Assembly (NCBI GenBank): GCA_003281585.1
Contig: QCBN01000003.1
Location: 62,001-126,000 of the forward strand
Direction: 5' to 3'
Source: Prochlorococcus sp. AG-347-I15
GTDB taxonomy: Bacteria > Cyanobacteriota > Cyanobacteriia > PCC-6307 > Cyanobiaceae
DNA length: 64,000 nt
This document shows positions 1-10,004 of the stretch, one piece after another (positions within the stretch are counted from its first letter, which is position 1; each line of letters opens with the position of its first letter). Under the pieces are notes generated by a model. The model was not told where the DNA came from. It did not search any database and was given only the letters and a program-made list of their open reading frames with translations. Position numbers and translations under genes: made by a program.

Positions 1-342
1 AAGAAGATTATTATTTATACCAGCAGCAATTAAATCTCCTAAAATAGAGAAAATTAAAGGAGGGGGATCAAGGTGAGCTAATGAGCCAGGATGAACTGGA
101 TTAAATGAATTATTCAAAAGAGATTCAATCTCAGAAAACAAATCTTCTTCAGAGTTACCATTTTCTGCAGGCATAATGCACTTGAAACTTTCATCAAAAG
201 GTAATGGACCATTTTTATCGGCTTTTGAGAACCAATCACAAAGAATTTGAGTTGTATTATTTAGGAGAGTAATTAAGTTATCGTTAGTCCCTAAATACGA
301 AGGGAAGTATTTATCTTTTTTATTAATTAAATCTTCAGTCAT
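1..342 (-). CDS. Pyridoxal-dependent decarboxylase family protein, N-terminal part (runs off left edge)
   Basis: Reverse strand open from ATG at 342 to window edge: MTEDLINKKDKYFPSYLGTNDNLI...NPVHPGSLAHLDPPPLIFSILGDLIAAGINNNLL, which resembles the N-terminus of group II PLP decarboxylases (HPGSLAHLDPP). Confidence 0.7.
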   Translation of the reverse strand, partial: MTEDLINKKDKYFPSYLGTNDNLITLLNNTTQILCDWFSKADKNGPLPFDESFKCIMPAENGNSEEDLFSEIESLLNNSFNPVHPGSLAHLDPPPLIFSILGDLIAAGINNNLL

Positions 343-385
343 CAGATAAGATATCTATTAATAAGTTTATTCTTAATATTGGTAA

Positions 386-901
386 ATGAGGTATATTTTT
401 GAAAATGTAAATAGTAATTATGATAAACAGAAAGGAATAAATATTTTAAAATACTCAAGATGGATGAACTCTATTTTAAGAAGATCAGAAGAAATTGGAA
501 AAGTTGAGTTACCAATCTGTTCAATAATTTTAGATGAGAAAGGAAGATGTATTGGAAGAGGGGTTAACAGGAGAAATATAAATAATGATCCATTAGGTCA
601 TGCTGAAATTATGGCACTAAGGCAGGCATCTCTAATAAAAAATGATTGGAGATTTAATGAATGTATTATCATCACAAATTTAGAACCATGTACCATGTGT
701 GCATCGGCACTTATTCAAGCAAGGATGGGTAAAGTTGTTTTTGGTGCCTACGATAAGAAAAGAGGTGGATTAGGCGGCTCAATTGACTTGTCAAAGCATA
801 AAAGTTCTCATCACAAAATGGAAATCGTAGGAGGTATTTTAGAAGACGAATGCAGTAAAATTTTACAATTATGGTTTAAAAAGTTGAGGACTCAAAAATA
901 G
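386..901 (+). CDS. tadA: tRNA-specific adenosine deaminase / cytidine deaminase family
   Basis: HAEIMAL and EPCTMCASAL zinc-deaminase motifs. Confidence 0.85.
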   Translation: MRYIFENVNSNYDKQKGINILKYSRWMNSILRRSEEIGKVELPICSIILDEKGRCIGRGVNRRNINNDPLGHAEIMALRQASLIKNDWRFNECIIITNLEPCTMCASALIQARMGKVVFGAYDKKRGGLGGSIDLSKHKSSHHKMEIVGGILEDECSKILQLWFKKLRTQK

Positions 902-2060
902 CATATTTTTTTAACTCAGTATCAAATAGGTTTAATAATCTGTCTACATTCTCCTCACTTGAGTTAAAGCCCATTAATCCTATGCGCCATACCTTACCAG
1001 ACAGTTCTCCAAGTCCATTTCCTATTTCTATTCCAAAGTTTCTTAAAAGATGATTTCTAAAACCATCTCCATCAACTGCAGGTGGGATCTTAACTGTTGT
1101 AAGAGTTGGCAATCGATAATCCTCTGATACATGTAATTCCATTCCAAGACTTTCTAAACCTTTCCAAAGTTTCTTTGCATTAATATTATGCCTATACCAA
1201 ATATTCTCTAAACCTTCATTTGCAATTAATCGTAAACCTTCTCGAATAGCAAAATTCATATTTACAGGGGCAGTATGATGGTAAACGCGATCAGAACCCC
1301 AATATTTATTTAAAAGAGATAAATCTAAATACCAGTTAGGAACTTTTGTTTTTCTTGAACTTAGTTTATCTTCAGCTCTCTTATTCATTGTAAAAGGACT
1401 AAGTCCAGGCGGGCAGCTTAATCCTTTCTGGCTACAACTATACGCTAAATCTATTTTCCATTCATCTATCAATAGTTCTAGAGCTCCAAGGGAAGTAACT
1501 GCATCAACTAAAAACAAGCAGTTATTTTTTCTACATAAATCACCAATTCCATTAAGAGGTTGTAAAACCCCACTAGATGTTTCAGCGTGAACAATTGCAA
1601 ATATAGCTGGTTTTTTAGTCTCTATTTCATACTTAATTTCTTCATAAGAAAAGGATTCACCCCAAGGTTTTTCCATAACAGATACATCTGCTTTATATCT
1701 AGTTGCCATATCAACAAGTCTGTCTCCAAAATATCCTTTTTTAGCGATAAGAATTTTTTCTCCTTCCTCTATAAAGTTAGCAATTGAAGCTTCCATAGCT
1801 GCACTACCAGTACCACTCATTGGAAGTGTAAGACGATTATTACATTGCCAGGTATATCTTAGAAGTTGTTGAACATCAGACATCAATGAAATATATGCTT
1901 CATCTAAGTGACCAATTGGATTTAAGGAAAGAGCATTTAGAACTTCTGGATGCGCGTTTGAAGGGCCAGGACCTAATAAAAGTCTAGAGGGAACATAAGT
2001 CTTTGAGAAATGAGATAAATCCTCTTTATTTAAAGCCGGAATAAGTTTTGCTTCTGTCAA
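876..2060 (-). CDS. Class V aminotransferase, serine/alanine-glyoxylate aminotransferase
   Basis: LLLGPGPSNAHPEVLNAL, VDAVTSLG, SCSQKGLSCPPGLSP (PLP lysine). Confidence 0.88.
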   Translation of the reverse strand: MTEAKLIPALNKEDLSHFSKTYVPSRLLLGPGPSNAHPEVLNALSLNPIGHLDEAYISLMSDVQQLLRYTWQCNNRLTLPMSGTGSAAMEASIANFIEEGEKILIAKKGYFGDRLVDMATRYKADVSVMEKPWGESFSYEEIKYEIETKKPAIFAIVHAETSSGVLQPLNGIGDLCRKNNCLFLVDAVTSLGALELLIDEWKIDLAYSCSQKGLSCPPGLSPFTMNKRAEDKLSSRKTKVPNWYLDLSLLNKYWGSDRVYHHTAPVNMNFAIREGLRLIANEGLENIWYRHNINAKKLWKGLESLGMELHVSEDYRLPTLTTVKIPPAVDGDGFRNHLLRNFGIEIGNGLGELSGKVWRIGLMGFNSSEENVDRLLNLFDTELKKYAIFESSTF

Positions 2061-2210
2061 AGCATTACATTCAATTACCTTTAAATTAAACTAATATCGT
2101 CGCTTAAGCGATAATTATTTAAAGAAATTAATTCAATTTAAATAATTAAGTAAATATTTATTAAAGTTATGACTTGAAACACTGAAAGAAGACGTCTAGT
2201 GTTGAAAAAA

Positions 2211-2250
2211 GTGACGGTTGATACATAATAAGAATCACCAAGTTATTAAT
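2211..2250 (+). promoter_or_regulatory. Candidate NtcA-activated promoter of glnA (GTG-N8-TAC, then TATTAA 19 nt downstream)
   Basis: GTGACGGTTGATAC at 2211-2224; near-consensus to GTA-N8-TAC; TATTAA at 2244-2249. Confidence 0.55.
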
Positions 2251-2275
2251 TTCATAGAAGGTATCTCAATAGTTT

Positions 2276-3697
2276 ATGACTAAATCTCCACAAGATGTTT
2301 TAAGTCAAATTAAAGATGAAGGAATTGAACTCATCGATTTAAAATTCACAGACATCCATGGTAAATGGCAACATTTAACTCTTACATCAGACATGATAGA
2401 AGAGGATTCATTTACAGAAGGTCTAGCATTTGACGGTTCATCAATAAGAGGTTGGAAAGCAATTAATGCTTCGGATATGTCAATGGTGCCCGATGCAAGT
2501 ACAGCTTGGATAGATCCTTTTTATAAACATAAAACCCTTAGTATGATTTGCTCTATTCAAGAGCCTAGAAGCGGAGAGCCTTATGATAGGTGTCCAAGAG
2601 CTTTAGCCCAAAAGGCATTAAAATATTTAGATTCAACTGGTATAGCGGATACTGCATTTTTTGGACCAGAACCAGAATTCTTTTTATTTGATGATGTTAG
2701 ATATGACTCTAAAGAAGGAGGTTGTTTTTATAGTGTAGATACTATTGAAGCACCGTGGAATACAGGGAGAATTGAAGAAGGGGGAAACTTAGGATACAAA
2801 ATCCAATATAAAGAAGGATATTTTCCAGTAGCGCCGAATGATACTGCGCAAGATATCAGATCTGAGATGCTTCTTCTTATGGGTGAATTAGGTATTCCCA
2901 CAGAGAAACATCACCATGAAGTTGCTGGTGCCGGCCAACACGAGCTAGGAATGAAATTTGATTCGCTAATAAATGCTGCTGATAACGTTATGACTTATAA
3001 ATACGTTGTCAGAAATGTTGCAAAAAAATATGGAAAAACTGCAACATTTATGCCCAAGCCTGTTTTTAACGATAACGGAACTGGAATGCATGTTCACCAA
3101 AGTTTGTGGAAGAGTGGGCAGCCATTATTTTTTGGTGAAGGAGCATATGCAAATTTATCTCAAACAGCAAGATGGTACATCGGAGGCATACTTAAGCATG
3201 CCCCTTCATTCCTAGCATTTACCAACCCAACTACAAATAGTTATAAACGATTGGTTCCAGGATTCGAAGCACCTGTAAATCTAGTTTATTCTGAGGGTAA
3301 TAGATCAGCTGCAGTAAGAATACCTCTAACAGGTCCAAGCCCTAAAGCTAAAAGATTAGAATTCAGATCAGGTGACGCACTTGCAAATCCTTACTTAGCA
3401 TTCTCTGTAATGATGCTTGCTGGTATTGATGGAATTAAAAATCAAATTGATCCTGGTGATGGAGTAGATGTAGATTTATTTGAGCTTCCAGCTGAAGAAC
3501 TTGCGAAAATTGATACAGTACCTTCATCTCTAAATGATTCACTTAATGCGCTAAAAGCAGATAAGGATTATCTATTAGCTGGTGGAGTATTTACAGAAGA
3601 TTTTATTGATAATTTTATCGATATAAAATACGAAGAAGTTCAACAACTAAGACAAAGGCCTCATCCACATGAATTCTTTATGTATTACGATGCATAA
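2276..3697 (+). CDS. glnA: Glutamine synthetase type I
   Basis: Full-length [51 protein letters not shown]. Confidence 0.98.
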   Translation: MTKSPQDVLSQIKDEGIELIDLKFTDIHGKWQHLTLTSDMIEEDSFTEGLAFDGSSIRGWKAINASDMSMVPDASTAWIDPFYKHKTLSMICSIQEPRSGEPYDRCPRALAQKALKYLDSTGIADTAFFGPEPEFFLFDDVRYDSKEGGCFYSVDTIEAPWNTGRIEEGGNLGYKIQYKEGYFPVAPNDTAQDIRSEMLLLMGELGIPTEKHHHEVAGAGQHELGMKFDSLINAADNVMTYKYVVRNVAKKYGKTATFMPKPVFNDNGTGMHVHQSLWKSGQPLFFGEGAYANLSQTARWYIGGILKHAPSFLAFTNPTTNSYKRLVPGFEAPVNLVYSEGNRSAAVRIPLTGPSPKAKRLEFRSGDALANPYLAFSVMMLAGIDGIKNQIDPGDGVDVDLFELPAEELAKIDTVPSSLNDSLNALKADKDYLLAGGVFTEDFIDNFIDIKYEEVQQLRQRPHPHEFFMYYDA

Positions 3698-3722
3698 TTA
3701 AAAGGAAATATTAGTTTAAATT

Positions 3723-3772
3723 AATCAATTTGAGAAATATCACAAAATATTCTCAAATTGATTTTTTTTTTG
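3723..3772 (+). terminator. Intrinsic terminator of glnA
   Basis: AATCAATTTGAGAA (3723-3736) pairs with TTCTCAAATTGATT (3750-3763), followed by a T-run. Confidence 0.85.
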
Positions 3773-3799
3773 TTGGAATATAGATATATAAATTGAAAA

Positions 3800-4855
3800 A
3801 TGGCTAGGGAATCTATTTCAAAAATTGCATATAAAACGCTACAACAAAGTAAAAGCATTGCAGGTTTTGCACACAAGCAGATAAGTTCAAGATTAATGAA
3901 TTTTATTCTTCCCGATTCGAAGCTTGAAAATTTTGATATAGATAAGGATCTTCTAATGCAAATCCAAAATTCAATGGATATCTTAAGAGAAGAAGATTGG
4001 AATGATGCAGAAAAAAATATATATCCAAAAAAATTATTGTTTGATGAACCATGGCTTAGATATCTAACTCAATACCCTAAAATTTGGCTAGACATGCCTA
4101 ATACATGGGATAGACGCAGAAAACAAAACTTTGATGATCTTCCAAAATCAATAGATAAAGATAATTATCCTCAATATTACTTGAGAAATTTTCATCATCA
4201 AACAGATGGTTATTTATCAGATTTTTCAGCTAGTATTTATGACCTACAAGTAGAAATACTTTTCAATGGTAGTGCTGACTCAATGAGGAGAAGAATAATT
4301 AAGCCAATAAAAGAAGGACTTGAAATTTTTAGCGATAGAAAAAAAAGTTCTATAAAAATACTTGATGTGGCTACAGGATCAGGACGAACATTAAAACAAT
4401 TAAGAGCCGCATTTCCTAAAGAAAAAATTACAGGAATTGATTTATCTGATTCTTACTTAAAAGAGGCAAGTAGGTATATTTCAGATTTAGATGGAGATTT
4501 AATTCAGTTAATAAAAGGTAATGCTGAGGAATTACCTTTTGAAAATGATAGTTTTCAATGCATTTCATGTGTTTACTTATTCCATGAATTACCTAGAACA
4601 ATTAGAGCTAAGGTGTTAAATGAATTTTTTAGAGTTCTTGAACCTGGGGGGATATTAGTTTTAGCTGATTCAATTCAAATAAGTGATTCACCTGATTTTA
4701 CATCTATAATGGAAAGCTTCTATAAATCTTTTCATGAGCCTTTTTATTGTGATTACATAAAAGAGGATATAGATTCTAAAATTGAAGATGTAGGGTTTAA
4801 AGATGTGAAATCAAATTCATTTTTTATGACCAAAGTATGGTCTGCTATAAAGTAA
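3800..4855 (+). CDS. SAM-dependent class I methyltransferase
   Basis: ILDVATGSGRTLKQLRAAFP motif I and EELPFENDSFQCISCVYLFHELP. Confidence 0.8.
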   Translation: MARESISKIAYKTLQQSKSIAGFAHKQISSRLMNFILPDSKLENFDIDKDLLMQIQNSMDILREEDWNDAEKNIYPKKLLFDEPWLRYLTQYPKIWLDMPNTWDRRRKQNFDDLPKSIDKDNYPQYYLRNFHHQTDGYLSDFSASIYDLQVEILFNGSADSMRRRIIKPIKEGLEIFSDRKKSSIKILDVATGSGRTLKQLRAAFPKEKITGIDLSDSYLKEASRYISDLDGDLIQLIKGNAEELPFENDSFQCISCVYLFHELPRTIRAKVLNEFFRVLEPGGILVLADSIQISDSPDFTSIMESFYKSFHEPFYCDYIKEDIDSKIEDVGFKDVKSNSFFMTKVWSAIK

Positions 4856-4867
4856 ATAAAAACTTCT

Positions 4868-5131
4868 ATGACCTATTGGGATAAAGATACTATTCAACTT
4901 GTTCAAAGTCTTAATGACAAATTAAAAATTGATCATTCTAAATGGCATAAAGATAAAGGAAATAAATATAAACGATCTGCAGAACTAATTTCGGCAGGAT
5001 TATGCCATTTAATTATTTCTTGTAATGATAAGGAAACCATAGAATATATAGAGGAAAGTATTAAATGGTTAAAAGAAATTAACGTAGATAAACCTTGCCC
5101 TAGTAAAAATCACCTTTTTAAAGCCAACTGA
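4868..5131 (+). CDS. Conserved hypothetical protein
   Basis: 87-aa ORF closely following the methyltransferase on the same strand. Confidence 0.65.
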   Translation: MTYWDKDTIQLVQSLNDKLKIDHSKWHKDKGNKYKRSAELISAGLCHLIISCNDKETIEYIEESIKWLKEINVDKPCPSKNHLFKAN

Positions 5132-5544
5132 AGCCTATTACCTTTATTACTCCATCTAATATCATCAAAACATTCATTAATAATATATAGCCCACGGCCA
5201 TTTACACTACTAATATTTTTTGGTAATTTGTAATCTCTTTTTTTTATTTCTAAACCATTACCTTGATCTTGAATTTGCCAAACACACCAATTGGGAGTAA
5301 TTATTCTTCTTACTCTAATATTTTTTTTAGGATCTAATTTATTTCCATGTTTTACAGCGTTAACCAGAGCTTCATGTAAACCAAGTTTTATAAGATAGCT
5401 TGATTGAGAATTTTTGATAGGTTCTAATAATTGATCGACAAATTCATTTAACTGTAATGATGATTCGAATTCGTAATTCGACCAGTTAATCTTTGGTCTT
5501 TTTAAAAATTTTTTTAAAATATTTTTGCCCCGAAATAAGGACAT
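5110..5544 (-). CDS. Anti-sigma regulatory factor, RsbW-like HATPase
   Basis: N-box HEALVNAVKHGN, G1 DQGNG, G2-like GRGLYII. Confidence 0.85.
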   Translation of the reverse strand: MSLFRGKNILKKFLKRPKINWSNYEFESSLQLNEFVDQLLEPIKNSQSSYLIKLGLHEALVNAVKHGNKLDPKKNIRVRRIITPNWCVWQIQDQGNGLEIKKRDYKLPKNISSVNGRGLYIINECFDDIRWSNKGNRLQLALKR

Positions 5545-5592
5545 AATAATATTTTGATACTGTTTTAATTTTAACTTATTAAATACCTCAAT

Positions 5593-6312
5593 TTAAAGAA
5601 TATTATTATGTCTATCTGCAATAGCAGGATGACGTAGGATGGAGTCCATAAGTCTTACTCCTCTTAGTTGATTTATTAAAGGCATATGTCCATCAGGAGC
5701 ATCCAATGACCAGCAAAAAGATCCAGGATATCTAGTCCATAAACCTTCTTTTTTCCAACCTATTTTCGGCCACATTAATTCATATTTTTTTCCTACTGAT
5801 TTTAAAATCCTTGCCTGAATTGAGAATCCAAATCTACCAGTAGAATAAATAGTCCATAATCTATCTATTGTTTCTAGATCTTTACCTGACATATTCTTAA
5901 CTTCACTATAGAAAACATATCCACGTTTTTCAGCTAATTTTCCAGCTAATTTTCGTAAATAGGAACTTGTTAATCTATCTGCCTCTTCAAATTTTTGCTC
6001 AACCAACATTAATTGCAAATCTTCATAATTAATATCAATATTTGAATAAGTATTAAACCAATTATTGAATTTGGAGTTTTCAAAGAATTCAGGTTTAAAT
6101 TTTTTTAAAACTTGCAATATCCAACCAGCAGCCCAGTCGTCTCCATCACTATCAAAGATATCAAACATTGAATGGCCAAGATTAAAAATATTTTCGACTT
6201 CAGATTCTATTAGAGTTAATGAATTTATTCTTTTCCTTTGATTAGAATCTACAAATTTTTTTATCAGATCTAATGTAGCATTATTACAGTTATCTTGTTC
6301 TTTGTAATTCAT
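5593..6312 (-). CDS. GUN4-domain protein
   Basis: C-terminal GRFGFSIQARIL...IGWKKEGLWTRYPGSFCWSLDAPDGHMPLINQLRGVRLMDSILRHPAI resembles GUN4. Confidence 0.8.
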   Translation of the reverse strand: MNYKEQDNCNNATLDLIKKFVDSNQRKRINSLTLIESEVENIFNLGHSMFDIFDSDGDDWAAGWILQVLKKFKPEFFENSKFNNWFNTYSNIDINYEDLQLMLVEQKFEEADRLTSSYLRKLAGKLAEKRGYVFYSEVKNMSGKDLETIDRLWTIYSTGRFGFSIQARILKSVGKKYELMWPKIGWKKEGLWTRYPGSFCWSLDAPDGHMPLINQLRGVRLMDSILRHPAIADRHNNIL

Positions 6313-6346
6313 TTTAAAAAATCAATCAGAAAAATAAAAACTATCC

Positions 6347-7387
6347 ATGTATTTCAAAAGAAGTGAACTAGAGAAATTTAGAAGTTTTAAAGGACCACTT
6401 ATAGATGTTAGAAGCCCAAGTGAATATTATAAAGGACACCTGCCTAATTCTATTAACATTCCACTATTTGATAATGAGGAGAGATCTACAATTGGAACGA
6501 TTTATAAAAAGGAAGGAAGAAAAAAAGCAGTCATAGAGGGATTAAATTTTTTTGAAAAGAAAATGGAATTTTTTCTTGATAATTTATTCATGAGTATTGA
6601 GGCTCATAAAAATATTCCTAATAAAAATAATGAATTTTTTATCAGAATATATTGCTCTAGAGGAGGAATGCGTTCACAAAGCATTGCTTGGCTACTAGAA
6701 AAATATAAATTAAAACCAATAACACTTAAGGGAGGATACAAAATATATAGAAGATGGGTATTAAATAGTTTCTCAAAAAAGTTTAATATAGTAGTAATTG
6801 GAGGAAAAACAGGAACAGGGAAGACAAGATTATTATCATTACTAGAGAAATATAAATATCAAACTATTGATCTTGAAGGTTTTGCTTGCCATAGAGGAAG
6901 TACATTTGGAGGTTTAGGAATGAAAGAACAACCTTCAAATGAACAATTTGAAAATAAAATTGCAGAAAAATTAAATTCCTTTAAAGTTTCTAATAATATT
7001 TTTGTTGAAGCTGAAAGTGCAAATATAGGCAAATGCAAAATACCCCATGAATTCTTCAATCAGATGAAAAATTCAAGGAGAATAGAAATTATAAGGAGCG
7101 AATCTAACAGGTTAGATGAGTTGATAGATACATATAGTGTTTTTAAGAGAGAGGAACTCCAAGAATCTGTATTAAGAATTAAAAAAAGATTAGGACCACA
7201 AAGAACAAAAATGGCTCTCGAATCAATTAATAATGAGAGATGGGACTTAGTTTGCAAATCAGTTCTAGAGTATTACGATAAATGTTACGAATATGAAAAG
7301 GTTGGTAAAACAAATATAAAGATATTGGATTTAACCGACAAAAAATATGATGAAAGTATCCTAGAGTTAGTAAATAATGTTTTATAA
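6347..7387 (+). CDS. mnmH: tRNA 2-selenouridine synthase (rhodanese + P-loop)
   Basis: DVRSPSEYYKGHLPNSINIPLF, YCSRGGMRSQS (rhodanese Cys loop), VIGGKTGTGKT P-loop, DLEGFACHRGSTFGGLG. Confidence 0.9.
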   Translation: MYFKRSELEKFRSFKGPLIDVRSPSEYYKGHLPNSINIPLFDNEERSTIGTIYKKEGRKKAVIEGLNFFEKKMEFFLDNLFMSIEAHKNIPNKNNEFFIRIYCSRGGMRSQSIAWLLEKYKLKPITLKGGYKIYRRWVLNSFSKKFNIVVIGGKTGTGKTRLLSLLEKYKYQTIDLEGFACHRGSTFGGLGMKEQPSNEQFENKIAEKLNSFKVSNNIFVEAESANIGKCKIPHEFFNQMKNSRRIEIIRSESNRLDELIDTYSVFKREELQESVLRIKKRLGPQRTKMALESINNERWDLVCKSVLEYYDKCYEYEKVGKTNIKILDLTDKKYDESILELVNNVL

Positions 7388-7446
7388 ATAACTACAAACG
7401 AATTTGAAAAATATTTCCTAAAATGATGAATTATTAAACTAACATT

Positions 7447-7800
7447 ATGACAGCAAATAAAACTGCAAAAATACAATTTTATGAAGGAACTGATGAACCT
7501 GTAGTGCCTGAAATAAGACTCACTAGGAGTAAGGATGGTACCACTGGCCAAGCTTTATTTTTGTTCGAAAAACCACAGGCATTATCTTCAATTACGGATG
7601 GTGATATCACAGGTATGCGTATGATTGACTCTGAAGGTGAAATATTAACTAGGGAAGTTAAAGTAAAGTTTGTTGATGGAGAACCAATATTTTTAGAAGC
7701 AGTATACATTTGGAAGAACACATCTGACTTTGATAGATTTATGAGATTTGCAAATAGTTATGCCAAATCAAATGGATTAGGATATTCTGAGAAGAAGTAG
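7447..7800 (+). CDS. psb28: Photosystem II assembly protein Psb28
   Basis: [36 protein letters not shown] matches the Psb28 family. Confidence 0.95.
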   Translation: MTANKTAKIQFYEGTDEPVVPEIRLTRSKDGTTGQALFLFEKPQALSSITDGDITGMRMIDSEGEILTREVKVKFVDGEPIFLEAVYIWKNTSDFDRFMRFANSYAKSNGLGYSEKK

Positions 7801-7813
7801 AATATTTTAAAAA

Positions 7814-8857
7814 TTGAGTAGTTCTTCATATTTCAAATTAGTAGTAATCTTAATCACTTCGTTAATAATTTGGACTCTAAGAGATTTTCTCCTATTAATA
7901 ATTTGTTCCTTAGTAATTTCAAATATTGTATGTAATTTATGTAATCAAATACAAAAGGGGTTGAAAATTCCCCGACCGCTGTCATTGTTTCTTGTCTTAA
8001 CTGTTATATCAGTAATAGTATTTACTATTTTTATCCTGGTATTGCCTCCATTTATAAAAGAATTCAATGAAATACTAGTCGATATTCCAAATGGTTTATC
8101 AAAAATAAATATTTTAATTAATACAAATCTGAATAAATTTAATGTTCTATTATATGGTGAACAATCAGATAATGTTATTGATATTTTCAGTCTTATAAAT
8201 AATGTAGTAACAATTCCAGATGCCTCAACTATTGCAAAAGCTATTCAAGAAAGTTTTAAAAATTTAATAAATTTAGCGGGGAATCTTGGTTCAGGCCTTT
8301 TGAAATTAATATTCGTGCTAGCAGTGAGTTTAATGATTTCTATTGAACCAAAACAATATAAAGAAAATTTACTTCTATTAATTCCAAAAAATTATCGCAA
8401 CAAATTTAGAAATATTCTGGAAAAATGCAATACCGCATTAGCAAATTGGACCTTTTCTATGGTCATAAGCTCAATATCAGTAGGTCTATTATCATTAATA
8501 GTTCTTTCTATATTAGACGTTAAATATGTCGTCTCAAATGCTTTAATAGCAATGGTTCTTAACATTATTCCAAATATAGGGCCAGTTATTAGTGGGATAT
8601 TTCCAATCTCAATTGCACTACTAGATAATTTTTGGAAACCACTGGCCGTTTTAGGAGCATATGTAATTATTCAAAATATTGAAAGCTATATAATAATGCC
8701 ATCCATAATGAAGAAAAAAGCAAACTTACTTCCTGGCTTGACATTAATATCGCAATTCGGATTTACATTCATTTTCGGTCCATTAGGCTTAATTCTATCG
8801 CTTCCATTAGCTGTAGTTCTACAGGTTTTAATAAAAGAATCATTTAAAGATATTTAA
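7814..8857 (+). CDS. AI-2E transporter family (PerM-like) membrane protein
   Basis: Polytopic; MVLNIIPNIGPVISGIFPI and C-terminal FGPLGLILSLPLAVVLQV; TTG start. Confidence 0.82.
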   Translation: MSSSSYFKLVVILITSLIIWTLRDFLLLIICSLVISNIVCNLCNQIQKGLKIPRPLSLFLVLTVISVIVFTIFILVLPPFIKEFNEILVDIPNGLSKINILINTNLNKFNVLLYGEQSDNVIDIFSLINNVVTIPDASTIAKAIQESFKNLINLAGNLGSGLLKLIFVLAVSLMISIEPKQYKENLLLLIPKNYRNKFRNILEKCNTALANWTFSMVISSISVGLLSLIVLSILDVKYVVSNALIAMVLNIIPNIGPVISGIFPISIALLDNFWKPLAVLGAYVIIQNIESYIIMPSIMKKKANLLPGLTLISQFGFTFIFGPLGLILSLPLAVVLQVLIKESFKDI

Positions 8858-8860
8858 AAA

Positions 8861-9043
8861 CTACTTAATTAATTTTTTATACAAATATGGATAGGAAAAA
8901 ATTATAAAGAAAGCTAATGGATTTTTACCAATAGCAAAATATAGTGAACTAAAAGTAAAATGATCAAATAATATTCTTAATTCAGTAGAAAGATCTATTA
9001 AAACTAAAGAAAATAAAATTATCAAATAGTAATTCATTTTCAT
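8861..9043 (-). CDS. Small hydrophobic hypothetical protein
   Basis: 60-aa ORF upstream of which lies secF on the same strand. Confidence 0.45.
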   Translation of the reverse strand: MKMNYYLIILFSLVLIDLSTELRILFDHFTFSSLYFAIGKNPLAFFIIFSYPYLYKKLIK

Positions 9044-9061
9044 AAAATAAGGAGCTTAAGC

Positions 9062-9979
9062 TCAGTCTTTAAGCAAAAAAGATGGAGCCAACAAAATACT
9101 TGAATAACTTCCAATTATAATTCCTAATGATAAGGACAAAGAAAACCAAAATAGTGAATAAGATCCAAACAAAATTATGCTTAATAAAGGGATAAGGGTT
9201 GTAATACTGGTAAAAGTTGTTCTCCTAAATGATTCGTTAACTGATAATTGAATAGTTTCGTTATAGCCATCTTTTTTCTTTGATTTTAAATTCTCACGAA
9301 CTCTATCAAATATAACAACAGTATCGTTTACAGAATAACCAGCAATGGTTAACAAGGAAACTGCAAATAAACTATTTACCTCGACTGATGATATAATCCC
9401 CAACCATGAGAATATACCGAAAACAATTAATAAATCATGGAATAAAGCTAATAATGCAAATAATGCATATTGTTTATCAAATCTAATAGTTATATATAAA
9501 GATATTGCAAATAAAGAAACTAACAATGAACTAACACAATTAATAAGCAATCTTTTCCCTAGCTTTGGACCTATTAATCTTGAATCCTTACTTTCATAAT
9601 TTAGAGGCCCAATAATATTCTCAAGATTAGTAATAAGATTATTTGATTCTTCGATACTCAAGTAAGGTGTTCTTATTGAAATTAATTTATTATTATTTTG
9701 GAATTGTAATTTAACATTGTTTAAAACTTTTTTATTTTTAGAGATCTCTCTTAAATTTTCTAAAACTGAATCGGGGGAGAAATTAGAACAACCATCTTCA
9801 CAAACTCTCTCTATTCTTAATTCATTTCCCCCTACAAAATCCATCCCAAGATTTATAGGTTTATTATAAGAAGTATAAAAAGTAGAATATAAAATTCCTA
9901 CAAGACTCAACAAAATAAGAACAGTTGAAAAACCAATTATCTTTCTTTTAATTTTTATTAGTTCAAGATTGAATTTCAT
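9062..9979 (-). CDS. secF: Protein translocase subunit SecF
   Basis: NLGMDFVGGNELRI, AGYSVNDTVVIFDRVREN. Confidence 0.95.
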   Translation of the reverse strand: MKFNLELIKIKRKIIGFSTVLILLSLVGILYSTFYTSYNKPINLGMDFVGGNELRIERVCEDGCSNFSPDSVLENLREISKNKKVLNNVKLQFQNNNKLISIRTPYLSIEESNNLITNLENIIGPLNYESKDSRLIGPKLGKRLLINCVSSLLVSLFAISLYITIRFDKQYALFALLALFHDLLIVFGIFSWLGIISSVEVNSLFAVSLLTIAGYSVNDTVVIFDRVRENLKSKKKDGYNETIQLSVNESFRRTTFTSITTLIPLLSIILFGSYSLFWFSLSLSLGIIIGSYSSILLAPSFLLKD

Positions 9980-10004
9980 GAGAATATAAGAAATAAAAAA
10001 TTTA

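Noticed and set aside
7285-7721. Minus-strand ORFs 7285..7551 and 7479..7721
   Set aside because: Overlap mnmH 3' end and psb28 on the opposite strand; no independent support.
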